From the NCBI GenBank assembly GCA_018830135.1, contig JAHJTB010000028.1:1-33968 (forward strand): a stretch of DNA of 33,968 bases. The letters run 5' to 3'. This stretch comes from Pseudomonadota bacterium (GTDB taxonomy: Bacteria > Desulfobacterota > Desulfarculia > Adiutricales > JAGVGV01). Made by a program: the position numbers and the translations under genes. The notes under the pieces were generated by a model. That model saw nothing but the letters and a program-made list of their open reading frames with translations, did no database searches and had not been told where the DNA came from. Shown piece by piece: positions 8,075-15,957 of the stretch. Within the stretch, counting starts at the first letter, position 1. Every line of letters starts with the position of its first letter.

Positions 8075-9313
8075 ATGAACGAATCGGAGAGAAACCAGGA
8101 CACGGGCGACACCCGGGCCCTGGAAGGAGTCAAGGTCCTGGAATACTGTTCGCGGGTCAGCGGCCCCTATTGCACCAAGATCATGGCCGATTTCGGGGCC
8201 GAGGTGATCAAGATCGAGCCCCCGGGCGTGGGCGACGCGGCCCGCACTTTCGGACCGTTTGCCGGCGATGAACCCGACCCGGAAAAATCGGGCTTTTTTC
8301 TTTATCTCAACACCAACAAGCGGGGCCTGACCCTGGACCCGTCCCGGCCCGAGGGCCGGGACATCTTTCTGAAGCTGGTCCGGGAGGCCGACGTACTGAT
8401 CGAAGACCGGCCGCCGGGAGAAATGAACGCCCTGGGCCTGGGCTACCGGGAGTTGGAAGAAATCAATCCCGGTTTGGTGATGGCCTCCCTGACGCCATAC
8501 GGTCTGAGCGGACCGTACAAAAACTACAAGGCCTACAACCTGAACACGAGCCACGTCAGCGGCCAAGGCTATCTGCTGCCCCTGGTCTCGCCCAACCGGC
8601 AACGGCCTCCGGTCAAGGTCGGAGGTTACAGCAGCGCCTACGACCCGGGCATGGTCCTGGTCCTGGCCGTCCTGGCCGCCCTTTTCCATAAGGGCCTTTC
8701 CGGCCGAGGCCAGTTCATCGAACTGTCCAAACAGGAAGCCCTGATTTCCATGCAGCGGGTCGAAAGCGTGACCTTTGCCAACGACGGCGTTTTCATGGAG
8801 CGGACCGGCCGGAGAAACCGCATGCCCGGAGGCGTCCTGCCCTGCAAGAATGGGCATGTGGTCATCATTACGCCCGAGGACCATCAATGGGAGGCTTTGC
8901 TCAAACTCATCGGCGAGCCGGACTGGTCCCGGGAGGACTGGTGCCGGGACCGGCGGCTGCGGGCCGAACGGGCCGACGAGATTAATGAATATCTGACTGA
9001 ATGGACCATGCAGTACACCAAGGAGGAGATATTCCGCATGGGACAGGCCCTGAGCTGTCCCGTCTCCCCTCTGCATACCGCCCAGGACCAGGTTGAGTCC
9101 GAACAGCTCGCCGCGCGGGAGTTTTTCCAGGAAAACGAACATCCGGCCATCGGCCGGGTCAAGTTCCCGACCACGCCGTATCGCTTTTCCGAAAGTCCCT
9201 GGCGCCTGGAACGCTCGGCGCCGCTTCTGGGGCAGGACAACGAGGAAATATACGGCCGCCTGGGTTTCAGCCGGGAACAACTCGATGAACTCGATAAACA
9301 AGGTGTCATCTGA
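8075..9313 (+). CDS. CaiB/BaiF (family III) CoA-transferase-like protein 1
   Basis: A 412-residue family III CoA-transferase homologue. The fold is clear from LEGVKVLEYCSRVSGPYCTKIMADFGAEVIKIEPPG at the N-terminus, NTNKRGLTLD (79-88), and GRGQFIELSKQEALI in the middle. In active family III enzymes an Asp in a GYD-like motif forms the aspartyl-CoA intermediate; the aligned segment here reads AYNLNT, with Asn155 at that place. So either the subunit is catalytically altered or it works with a partner. The ATG at 8075 was chosen because the family N-terminus starts there; the upstream open frame lies over the preceding OYE gene. It is 8 bases downstream of the OYE gene and one base upstream of a second CaiB-like gene, suggesting a heteromeric pair like BbsE/BbsF of benzylsuccinate metabolism (inference). 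Confidence 0.9.
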   Translation: MNESERNQDTGDTRALEGVKVLEYCSRVSGPYCTKIMADFGAEVIKIEPPGVGDAARTFGPFAGDEPDPEKSGFFLYLNTNKRGLTLDPSRPEGRDIFLKLVREADVLIEDRPPGEMNALGLGYRELEEINPGLVMASLTPYGLSGPYKNYKAYNLNTSHVSGQGYLLPLVSPNRQRPPVKVGGYSSAYDPGMVLVLAVLAALFHKGLSGRGQFIELSKQEALISMQRVESVTFANDGVFMERTGRRNRMPGGVLPCKNGHVVIITPEDHQWEALLKLIGEPDWSREDWCRDRRLRAERADEINEYLTEWTMQYTKEEIFRMGQALSCPVSPLHTAQDQVESEQLAAREFFQENEHPAIGRVKFPTTPYRFSESPWRLERSAPLLGQDNEEIYGRLGFSREQLDELDKQGVI

Positions 9314-9314
9314 T

Positions 9315-10538
9315 ATGGAAAGCCAGAACCAAGGACCGTTGAAGGGCGTCCGGCTGACCGAGTTCACCTCGGCCTGGGCCGGACCGTACGCAGCCTGTCT
9401 GCTGGGCTTCCTGGGGGCCGAGGTCATCAAGGTCGAAAGCAGGCGCCGACTGGACCACTCCCGGGTCCTGTCCTTTTCCACCGGCCGGAAGTTCGAAAAC
9501 CCGGACCAGTCCCCGGTATTCAACAACCTGAATCTGAACAAGAAAAGCGTCAATCTGAACCTGACCCAGCCCAGGGCCATCGAACTCGCCCGCAAGCTGG
9601 CCATGGTCAGCGACGTGGTCATGGAAAATATGCGTCCGGGCGTCATGGAGCGTTTGGGACTGGGATACGAGGTGCTGCGGCAGGAGAAACCGGACATCAT
9701 CTATCTGAGTTCCTCGGCCTGCGGGCAGGTCGGGCCGCACCGTCAGTACGTGGGGTATGCCCCGACCTTCGCCGCTCTGGGCGGTCTGTCCCACATCACG
9801 GGGTACGAAGACTGGCCGCCCAGCAACTTCATGGGGGCCATCGACCTGCGGAGCGCGACCACGTCCGCGCTGGCCATGGTCTCGGCCCTGATCCAGCATC
9901 AGCGGACCGGCCGGGGCCAGTACATCGACATGGCTTCCCAGGAATCCATCGCCGTGATGAACGGAGAAGCCTTGATGGACTACATCCTCAACGGCCGTGT
10001 CCGCGGGCGGCGGGGCAACCGGGAAGACGGCATGGCCCCTCACAACTGTTACTGCTGCGCCGGAGAAGACCAATGGGTCAGTATCGCCGTGTGCACGGAC
10101 GAGGAATGGCAGGCCCTGTGCCGGGCCATGGGCCAACCGGAACTGGCCCAAGACCCGAGGTTCTCCGACCGGGAGACCCGCTGGCGGAACCAGGAGGAAC
10201 TCGACGGGATCATCACGGTCTGGACCCGGGACCGGGACGCTTATCGGGTCACGGAGATTCTGCAACAGGCCGGAGTGGCCGCGGCGCCTTCCCTTTCGGC
10301 CGAGGGCCTCTTCAATGACCCGCACCTGAAGGAACGGGAGGTGCTCAGGCAGGTGGACCATCCGGAGGTCGGCCGGGACTGGGTGGTGGCCCCACCCTGG
10401 CGGCTGTCGGCCACGCCCGCCGGTATCCGTCGTCATGCCCCTCTGCTGGGTGAGGACAACGACTATGTCTTTCAAACCCTGCTGGGCATGGACCCCGAGG
10501 AGATCGAATCCTTGAAAGCGGAGCAGGTGATATACTGA
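9315..10538 (+). CDS. CaiB/BaiF (family III) CoA-transferase-like protein 2
   Basis: A 407-residue paralogue-like neighbour of the preceding protein. It shows LKGVRLTEFTSAWAGPYAACLLGFLGAEVIKVES, NLNKKSVNLNL, MENMRPGVMERLGLGYE and GRGQYIDMASQES, all typical of the family. At the aspartyl-CoA position the sequence is GYAPTFAALGG, so Ala149 stands where Asp is expected; both members of the pair thus appear to lack the textbook nucleophile. This is an eye alignment. The ATG at 9315 lies one base after the upstream stop codon and has only a weak SD (AAGGTG), which fits translational coupling. Expected role: moving CoA between organic acids, feeding the crotonase encoded next. Confidence 0.9.
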   Translation: MESQNQGPLKGVRLTEFTSAWAGPYAACLLGFLGAEVIKVESRRRLDHSRVLSFSTGRKFENPDQSPVFNNLNLNKKSVNLNLTQPRAIELARKLAMVSDVVMENMRPGVMERLGLGYEVLRQEKPDIIYLSSSACGQVGPHRQYVGYAPTFAALGGLSHITGYEDWPPSNFMGAIDLRSATTSALAMVSALIQHQRTGRGQYIDMASQESIAVMNGEALMDYILNGRVRGRRGNREDGMAPHNCYCCAGEDQWVSIAVCTDEEWQALCRAMGQPELAQDPRFSDRETRWRNQEELDGIITVWTRDRDAYRVTEILQQAGVAAAPSLSAEGLFNDPHLKEREVLRQVDHPEVGRDWVVAPPWRLSATPAGIRRHAPLLGEDNDYVFQTLLGMDPEEIESLKAEQVIY

Positions 10539-10670
10539 GCCGTCCCCGTTCGATCGGAACGGGCAGGGAGACCATGTAAAAAAAACAGACCGGCACGGGC
10601 CCGCTTCACGGGCCGCTCCTGATTCCATGGAGACCGAGACCGCCGGAAGTACGACCGAGGAGTTAAAACT

Positions 10671-11468
10671 ATGGATTATCAACGCGTCAAAGTCGAATTC
10701 GACGGCGACATCGCCTTGCTGACGTTCAATCACCCCGAGGCGCTGAATGCGGTTTCCAGACAGATGATCCGGGACCTGGAGCAGGCCGTGCGCGAGGTCG
10801 AGGAGCCGGCCAACGGCGCCCGCTGCCTGGTCATGACCGGCGCAGGCCGCGGTTTCTGCGCCGGGGCCAACCTGAACGACCCGGAGGCGAACATGGGCGG
10901 CCAGGGGGGCCTCGACGCCGGCGAAGTCCTGGGCAAGTATTACAACCCCCTCTTTCTTCAACTGCGGGACTTGCGCATGCCCATCATCACCGCGGTCAAC
11001 GGCCCGGCGGCCGGCGTGGGCATGAGCTTCGCCCTGATGGGCGACCTGGTGCTGGCCGGCCGGTCGGCCTACTTTTTACAGGCATTCAAGCGGATCGGCC
11101 TGATCCCGGACGGGGGGGCCACGTTCGTCCTGCCGCGCCTGATCGGGTGGGGCCGGGCCATGGAACTGAGTCTGCTGGCCGAAAAGCTGTCTGTGGAAAA
11201 GGCGTTGGAATGGGGCCTGATCAACCGGATTTACGACGACGACCAGCTCCTGACCGAAGCCATGAACATGGCCCGGGAACTGGCGGCCGGGCCGACCAAG
11301 GCCCTGTACCTGATCCGCCAGGCCTATTGGAAAAGCATTGACAACTCCTTCGAGCAGCAGCTCCAGGTGGAACGGATTTTCCAGCGGGAAGCCGGGAAGA
11401 CCGAGGACTTTGCCGAAGGCGTCCTGGCCTTTCGGGAGAAAAGGCCGGCCCGCTTCAAGGGACGGTGA
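10671..11468 (+). CDS. Enoyl-CoA hydratase/isomerase, PaaG-like
   Basis: A complete 265-residue crotonase-fold protein. Visible features are TFNHPEALNAVS, the oxyanion segment GRGFCAGANLND (59-70), GPAAGVGMSFAL (111-122) and GLIPDGGATFVLPRLIG (143-159). The two catalytic Glu positions of crotonase read Ser119 and Phe139, while Asp147 in the GLIPDGG motif is the residue kept by PaaG-type ring-epoxide and enoyl-CoA isomerases. I would call it a PaaG-like isomerase rather than a hydratase. The ATG follows GAGGAG at good spacing. It lies 132 bases downstream of the CaiB pair, and that gap has small GC-rich hairpins but no convincing terminator. Its stop codon overlaps the left edge of a family A repeat. 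Confidence 0.9.
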   Translation: MDYQRVKVEFDGDIALLTFNHPEALNAVSRQMIRDLEQAVREVEEPANGARCLVMTGAGRGFCAGANLNDPEANMGGQGGLDAGEVLGKYYNPLFLQLRDLRMPIITAVNGPAAGVGMSFALMGDLVLAGRSAYFLQAFKRIGLIPDGGATFVLPRLIGWGRAMELSLLAEKLSVEKALEWGLINRIYDDDQLLTEAMNMARELAAGPTKALYLIRQAYWKSIDNSFEQQLQVERIFQREAGKTEDFAEGVLAFREKRPARFKGR

Positions 11469-11587
11469 ACATGCAGGGCGGGCGCATTCCCCGCACCTTG
11501 CCGCGGGGTTAGCCCGCCAGCTAATATGGGTTTTTATTCCTTACATGTCGAAGATTCCCCGCAGCCTGCTACGGGGAGCTTCAACAT
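11467..11587 (+). repeat. Family A two-hairpin repeat, copy A1
   Basis: A 121-base copy of the dispersed family A element. It starts GAACATGC and ends CTTCAACAT, so AACAT occurs at both edges (11468-11472, 11583-11587). Hairpin 1 has outer arms 11477-11483 and 11512-11518 and inner arms CCCCGC (11489-11494) and GCGGGG (11503-11508). A conserved linker (TAATATGGGTTTTTA..., TTCCTTACATGTC) leads to hairpin 2 (from GAAGATTCCCCG near 11550). It interrupts the junction between the crotonase and the lipoprotein gene: removing 11473-11587 recreates GTGAACATCGGG, an in-frame start of the lipoprotein. Confidence 0.9.
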
Positions 11588-12494
11588 CGGGACGCGGCGT
11601 TTCAGTCCTTCGGCCCGGGCCCTGGTCGTCGCGGGGCTGGCCTGGTGCCTCCTTTTGGCCTGGGGATGCGCTTCCGGGCATCAGGACCCGTTTCCCGACG
11701 ACCTGCCGGAAAAGCGCAGTGTCCGGGACGTGGAAGACCGGCTCCGACGGGCCGCCGCCGCTTCGGACCGGCTGACTCTGAGGTCCATCGGCAAGGTGAC
11801 CTGCGGCCGCTTTCAGGCTCCGCTCTGGCTGGTCGTTTTTTCACCGGAAAAAGCGGCGCGCCACCGCGTGCTGATCGACGCCGGGGTTCACGGAAATGAG
11901 CCCGCCGGCGTGGAATCAGCCCTCGACTTCATCGACGAACTGACCCGGAACCCAGGCCGGTATGAGAATATCGAATTCCACGTCCTGCCGCTGGTCAACC
12001 CCTGGGCCTGGGCCCACGACGTTCGGTACAACAAGGACGGGATCGACGTGAATCGGGACTTCTCCTCGTTTCATGCCCGGGAGGCGGCTCTGGTGGATCG
12101 CTTCGTCACGGGAACGCGTTACGATCTTATCGTCGATCATCACGAGGACCCGGAGGGGAGCGGGTTTTACGTCTGGCAGTACGGCCGTGACGACCCGGCT
12201 CTGTGCCGCGGGCTGGTGGACCGGGTCTCGAAGCTGGGTTACCCCATCGAACCGGACAAGCGTAAGGTCCTGATCAGCACCCGACAGGGCGTGGTGGACG
12301 CCCCCCTGTGGGGGCTGTACTGGATGAAGTGGACACGCCGGCTCAGCCTGACCAACTATTTCCGGCTGAACAACGCCGATGCGGTTTTCACCGTCGAGAC
12401 CCCGACCCGGATAAACCTGTCCGATCGCCTGATCATGCACGACCAGGCCCGGCGGACCTTCCTGTCCACCCTGGGGCCGGGAGGCGGTTCGTGA
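11526..12494 (+). CDS. M14-family carboxypeptidase-like lipoprotein, 5' end remodelled by repeat A1
   Basis: A predicted zinc-dependent peptidase or amidase of the M14/AstE-like group. Zinc-site motifs are HGNEPAG (His122, Glu125), NRDF (Asn176-Arg177-Asp178) and DHHED (204-208). A hydrophobic signal ending in LLAWGC (Cys48) predicts a lipoprotein exported to the envelope, perhaps acting on peptidoglycan peptides. The only ATG/GTG in frame upstream of the signal is the ATG at 11526, which lies inside repeat A1 and has no SD; its first 21 residues are repeat-derived. If the repeat (11473-11587) is removed, the frame instead begins at GTG 11465, overlapping the crotonase stop, giving Val/Met-Asn-Ile-Gly-Thr-Arg-Arg and a normal lipoprotein signal. 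The present copy may therefore be poorly expressed or use the repeat's ATG. The stop overlaps the permease start. Confidence 0.8.
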   Translation: MGFYSLHVEDSPQPATGSFNIGTRRFSPSARALVVAGLAWCLLLAWGCASGHQDPFPDDLPEKRSVRDVEDRLRRAAAASDRLTLRSIGKVTCGRFQAPLWLVVFSPEKAARHRVLIDAGVHGNEPAGVESALDFIDELTRNPGRYENIEFHVLPLVNPWAWAHDVRYNKDGIDVNRDFSSFHAREAALVDRFVTGTRYDLIVDHHEDPEGSGFYVWQYGRDDPALCRGLVDRVSKLGYPIEPDKRKVLISTRQGVVDAPLWGLYWMKWTRRLSLTNYFRLNNADAVFTVETPTRINLSDRLIMHDQARRTFLSTLGPGGGS

Positions 12495-13849
12495 CCGACC
12501 TGGGACTCAACCGCGTTCTGGGACTGTCCGCCGTGACCTTTGTGGCCGTCGGCTTCATGATCGGCGGCGGCGTCTTCGTTTTCACCGGCCTGGTTCTCAA
12601 GATCGCCGGCCCGGCCCTGCCGCTGGCATACGCCCTGGCCGTCATACCGGTCTTCATCAGCATGATGCCGCTGGCCATGCTCGGTTCGGCCCTGCCCACC
12701 ACCGGCGCCAACTACCGCTATCCCAGCAGGATGGTGTCCCCGGGCCTGGCCTTCGTCGGGGTCTGGGTCTATCTGCTGGCCTCTTTTTTCGGCCAGATTC
12801 CCCTGTACGCCCTGTCCTGCGCGCGGTACCTCCAAGTGGTCTGGCCCGGCCTGCCGGAACTGCCCTTCGCCCTGATCCTGGTGACGTTTTTTTTCGCCGT
12901 CAATTTTTTCGGGGTTCGGCTTGCGGTCCAGGTTCAGGCCGTCCTGGTGGTGATCCTTATTGCCGCCCTGCTCTATTACGTCGCCCTGGGGCTACCCGCT
13001 CTCGAAACCGCGAACTTCGGTGATCCGTTCCGGAAAGGGGCCGGCGGGCTTCTGCTGGGCACGGCCCTGCTGACCTTCACCTATTTCGGGGCCAACGGGA
13101 TCATCGAAATCGGAGGCGAAATCGTGAACCCGGGCCAGACCCTGCCCCGGGCCTTCTTCATCTCCTTCGCCGTGGTCGCCGTGATCTACGTCGCGGTATC
13201 CCTGGCCACGGTGGGAGCCGTGCCCTTCGATGTCCTGGCCGGATTCGAGGAACCGTTGATCGGCGTGGTCCGGAAAACGGCCGGTCCGGCCGGATACTGG
13301 TTTTTCATCATCGGCGGAGCCGTCCTGGCCCTGGTGACCACACTCCACGCCCTGTTCCTGGTGGGGACCCGTTCGCTGCTCATGGTCGTTCACGATGGAC
13401 TTTTCCCGGCCTTCCTGGGCCGGGTCCATCCCAGATTCCATACTCCGCACATACTGCTGGCGGTCATCTGGCTGCTCTCCCTCATGGGCATCGCCTTGCG
13501 GCCTCCCCTCGAAACCCTGGCCTCGTATGCCGCCCTGGGAGGTCTGATCATCTTTCTGCCGGTCCAGATTGCCGCGCTGCGGCTGCCCCGGAAGTATCCG
13601 GAGCGGTACGAGCGGGCCGGATTCAAACTGACCGGCTTTTGGTTCTGGTTCTGTCCCGTCGTGGGCGTGCTCATGGTGGTTTTTTTCGGCATGATCCTGG
13701 TCTACGATCTCAAGACTCCGGGAAAAATCGGCGCCTTTTTATTATTCATCGTTTCCGGGCTCGTGTATTATCTCTGGCGGAAACGGCGCCTGGCCGCCCG
13801 CGGTGTGGACCTGGACCGAATGACGCAGGCGGACGACTGGTCCGGGTGA
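12491..13849 (+). CDS. APC-superfamily amino acid permease
   Basis: A 452-residue polytopic inner-membrane transporter of the amino acid-polyamine-organocation family. The first helix has the GFMIGGGVFVFTG signature (residues 21-33), matching the G-x-x-x-G-x-G-I/V-F substrate-site motif; NGIIEIGGEIVNPGQTLPRAF in the middle matches the conserved amphipathic segment with the family's E-hydrophilic turn. About twelve helices are expected. The GTG start at 12491 overlaps the upstream TGA by four bases (GTGA), a sign of translational coupling with the M14 lipoprotein; upstream open sequence is only a shadow of that gene. Pairing with a peptidase suggests scavenging of amino acids released outside the membrane (inference). 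The substrate is unknown. Confidence 0.9.
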   Translation: MTDLGLNRVLGLSAVTFVAVGFMIGGGVFVFTGLVLKIAGPALPLAYALAVIPVFISMMPLAMLGSALPTTGANYRYPSRMVSPGLAFVGVWVYLLASFFGQIPLYALSCARYLQVVWPGLPELPFALILVTFFFAVNFFGVRLAVQVQAVLVVILIAALLYYVALGLPALETANFGDPFRKGAGGLLLGTALLTFTYFGANGIIEIGGEIVNPGQTLPRAFFISFAVVAVIYVAVSLATVGAVPFDVLAGFEEPLIGVVRKTAGPAGYWFFIIGGAVLALVTTLHALFLVGTRSLLMVVHDGLFPAFLGRVHPRFHTPHILLAVIWLLSLMGIALRPPLETLASYAALGGLIIFLPVQIAALRLPRKYPERYERAGFKLTGFWFWFCPVVGVLMVVFFGMILVYDLKTPGKIGAFLLFIVSGLVYYLWRKRRLAARGVDLDRMTQADDWSG

Positions 13850-13863
13850 GCCTCGGAGGGGTT

Positions 13864-14415
13864 ATGAGCAAAAAGGTTTTGGTGCCCGTGGCTGACGGGA
13901 CCGAGGAGTTGGAAGCGATCAGTATCATCGACGTGCTTCGCCGGGCCGGGGCCGAGGTGACCGTGGCCTCGGTCGGCGGGCTTCAGATTACCGCCTCGCG
14001 AGGGACCCGTATCGTGGCGGATCGTCTGATCTCGGACTGTCTTGACGAGGATTGGGACCTGGTGGCCCTGCCCGGCGGAATGCCCGGTGCGGAGCATCTG
14101 CGGGATTCCGGGCAACTGCTTCGGATTCTGAAACGCCAGCAGGCCGAGGACCGGTACTACGGCGCCATTTGCGCGGCTCCGGCCGTGGTCCTCCAACACC
14201 ACGGCCTGATCGGCGAGCGGCGGGCCACCTGCCACCCGGCCTTTATGGGACAACTGGACCCGTCCCGGGCCGTGGGGGAGACCGTGGTCGTGGATGGACC
14301 GGTGGCCACCAGCCGGGGGGCCGGCACGGCCGTGGATTTCGCCCTCAAGCTGGTGGAACTGCTCTACGGCCCGGACCGGGTCGCCGAGGTCAAGGCCGGC
14401 ATGGTCCTGGTCTGA
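13864..14415 (+). CDS. DJ-1/PfpI (YajL-like) family protein
   Basis: A 183-residue DJ-1-type protein. It has the KKVLVPVADGTEELEA start containing the conserved Glu of the active site (Glu14/15), LPGGMPGAEHLRDS (69-82), and the nucleophile elbow YGAICAAP with Cys103. Members of the YajL/DJ-1 subgroup are linked to protein and thiol protection, deglycation or chaperone roles, which remain debated. The ATG follows GGAGGGG, 14 bases after the permease stop; upstream in-frame sequence lies over the permease gene. Length is normal for the group. Its TGA stop (14413-14415) overlaps the left edge of repeat A2. Confidence 0.92.
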   Translation: MSKKVLVPVADGTEELEAISIIDVLRRAGAEVTVASVGGLQITASRGTRIVADRLISDCLDEDWDLVALPGGMPGAEHLRDSGQLLRILKRQQAEDRYYGAICAAPAVVLQHHGLIGERRATCHPAFMGQLDPSRAVGETVVVDGPVATSRGAGTAVDFALKLVELLYGPDRVAEVKAGMVLV

Positions 14416-14492
14416 ACATGCGGGGCGGGCGCATTTCTCGCGGCTTGCCGAGGGGGCAGCCCGCCAACCCAATAAATGGATTTCTTTCTATG
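14414..14492 (+). repeat. Family A repeat, copy A2 (right half missing)
   Basis: A shortened, diverged family A copy of about 79 bases. It begins GAACATGC directly at the DJ-1 stop codon, as copy A1 does at its upstream stop. Hairpin 1 is present (GGCGGGC and GCCCGCC outer arms; CGGC-TT-GCCG inside) together with part of the linker (AAATGGATTTCTTTCTATG). The second hairpin and the right-hand AACAT are absent; the thioesterase gene starts 12 bases later. Confidence 0.8.
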
Positions 14493-14503
14493 GAGATCGG
14501 GCG

Positions 14504-14908
14504 ATGACGACGGAAAACGGCCTGGACCCCAAAGTGGGCTTCAACTCTCCTTTCACCGCTCTGCTGGGCATGGAGGTCAAGTCCTGCGTCGACGGGCGAT
14601 CCGAAATCGAACTGCCCGTTCGCAAGGAACTGACCCAGTATCACGGCTTCGCCCACGGAGTGGTGGTCGGCGGGCTGGTGGACATCGTTTGCGCCTGGGC
14701 CGCTTCATCCGTGGCGGGCCGGGTGGTTACGACCGAATACAAGGTCAACTTCCTGGCGCCGGCCGTGGGTGAGCGGTTGATCGGGCGCGGCCAGGTTGTC
14801 AAGGCCACGCGTCGCCAGATCGTCTGCCGAGGCGACGTCTATGCCGTTCAGGACGGCCGGGAAAAACTGGCTGCCACCGGCCTGGCGACCCTGATGACCG
14901 TGGAATGA
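14504..14908 (+). CDS. PaaI-family hotdog thioesterase
   Basis: A 134-residue single hotdog-domain protein. The helix signature YHGFAHGVVVGGLVDIVCAW corresponds to the HGG..ALAD segment of PaaI-type acyl-CoA thioesterases (here H-G-V-V-V-G-G-L-V-D), followed by strands TTEYKVNFLAPAVGERLIGRGQV and a C-terminal KLAATGLATLM strand. Such enzymes hydrolyse acyl- or aryl-CoA esters and act as tetramers. The ATG at 14504 has GGAG at 14492-14495; the open frame upstream runs through the repeat and the DJ-1 gene and is not coding. Its presence agrees with the nearby acyl-CoA genes. Confidence 0.88.
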   Translation: MTTENGLDPKVGFNSPFTALLGMEVKSCVDGRSEIELPVRKELTQYHGFAHGVVVGGLVDIVCAWAASSVAGRVVTTEYKVNFLAPAVGERLIGRGQVVKATRRQIVCRGDVYAVQDGREKLAATGLATLMTVE

Positions 14909-14926
14909 GGATAACGGAAATATATC

Positions 14927-15703
14927 ATGTCTGAATTCTTGCCGGAACGCCGCGTCGAGCTTGACGGAACCTTCAATTTTCGCGATCTGGGCGGTTACGA
15001 GACCCAGGACGGGCGGCGGGTCCGCTGGGGGCGGGTCTATCGTTCGGACTCCCTGGCCGACCTGTCCGATGAGGACTTCGGGCGGCTTCGAGGAATGGGG
15101 ATCAAACGGGTCTGCGATTTCAGGACCCAGGGCGAAATTCAGGCGGCCCCGGACCGGCTGCCCCAGGGCGGCGGCATCGAATACCTGCATCTGCCGGTCA
15201 TGCACGGACGGATCGATCCGGTGGCCATGGCCGAAAGCATCCGGAGCGGCCGGACCGAATGGCTGACCGATGATCTGATAATCGATGGTTACCGCATCAG
15301 CGTGGACGAATACGCCGCCGTATGGGGCACGGTGGTCTCCCGGCTGGCCGACACGCCCCACCAGCCGCTGGTTTTTCACTGTACGGCCGGCAAGGACCGG
15401 ACCGGGGTCTGCGCGGCCTTGCTGCTGCTGGTGCTCGGGGTCCCGGAGGAACAGGTGATCGAGGACCATCAGCTTTCCAACCGCTACATGGCCGACCGAA
15501 TGCCCCGGGTCCTCAAAACCCTGCGCCGGCAGGGACTCGACCCGGAAAAGGTGGCCCCTTTTCTCAAGGCCCCCCGGGAAGGCATTGTGGCCACCATCGA
15601 ACATGCCCTGGCCCGGTACGGTTCCATCGAGACCTATTTCCGGACCCTGGTTGGTCTGAACGGCGAAACCATGGACCGACTGCGAAGCAATCTGCTGGAA
15701 TAG
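14927..15703 (+). CDS. Tyrosine-protein phosphatase (Y_phosphatase3/MptpB-like)
   Basis: A 258-residue phosphatase with the N-terminal NFRDLGGY motif (17-24), VYRSDSLADLSDEDF, and the catalytic P-loop HCTAGKDRTG (151-160, nucleophile Cys152). The C-x-x-G-K-D-R-T form is typical of MptpB/lipid-phosphatase-like tyrosine phosphatases, some of which act on both phosphotyrosine and phosphoinositides. No signal peptide is visible. The gene starts 18 bases after the thioesterase stop. A small GAGGG/CCCTC hairpin follows the stop codon but lacks a U-run. Confidence 0.92.
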   Translation: MSEFLPERRVELDGTFNFRDLGGYETQDGRRVRWGRVYRSDSLADLSDEDFGRLRGMGIKRVCDFRTQGEIQAAPDRLPQGGGIEYLHLPVMHGRIDPVAMAESIRSGRTEWLTDDLIIDGYRISVDEYAAVWGTVVSRLADTPHQPLVFHCTAGKDRTGVCAALLLLVLGVPEEQVIEDHQLSNRYMADRMPRVLKTLRRQGLDPEKVAPFLKAPREGIVATIEHALARYGSIETYFRTLVGLNGETMDRLRSNLLE

Positions 15704-15823
15704 AGAGGGCTTTTCCCCCTCGTCCCTACCCGACCCATTGGTTACTCTTCAGTGGTTGGCGGCATCGTAGGACCGCCCTGTCGCGGCCTTTGGCCTCAGG
15801 GCTCCGGCTGCCGCCTTTTCCTT

Positions 15824-15957
15824 GCTGCAACGCTCGTTTCGAAGATTTTGGTCCTCAACATATCGCCCTGATATGCCCGCGGCCAAAATCTCCTCCAACT
15901 TCGCGTTTCGCTGATGATTTCTCGACCTCGCTACGGAACCCGGTGAGAAAATCCGGA
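15824..15957 (+). repeat. Family B hairpin repeat, copy B1
   Basis: Homologous to the reverse complement of 28982-29112: shared blocks include GCAACGCTCGTTTC, CCAACTTCGCGTTTCGCT and CCTCGCTACG-GAACCC. The centre forms a nested palindrome: outer arms AGATTTTGG (15843-15851) and CCAAAATCT (15883-15891), inner arms CATATC (15859-15864) and GATATG (15870-15875). The other copy keeps the inverted repeat with different arm sequence. Confidence 0.8.

Noticed and set aside
10539..10670. Hairpins between the CaiB-like gene and the crotonase as an intrinsic terminator
   Set aside because: Stems of 6-7 bp (CCCGTTC/GAACGGG and GGCCCG/CGGGCC) are not followed by a T-run on the + strand.
9306..10961. 551-codon minus-strand open frame (and similar long minus frames, for example over 5869-7470 and 8048-9700)
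   Set aside because: These mirror GC-rich + strand genes with recognisable domains; their translations show no family pattern.
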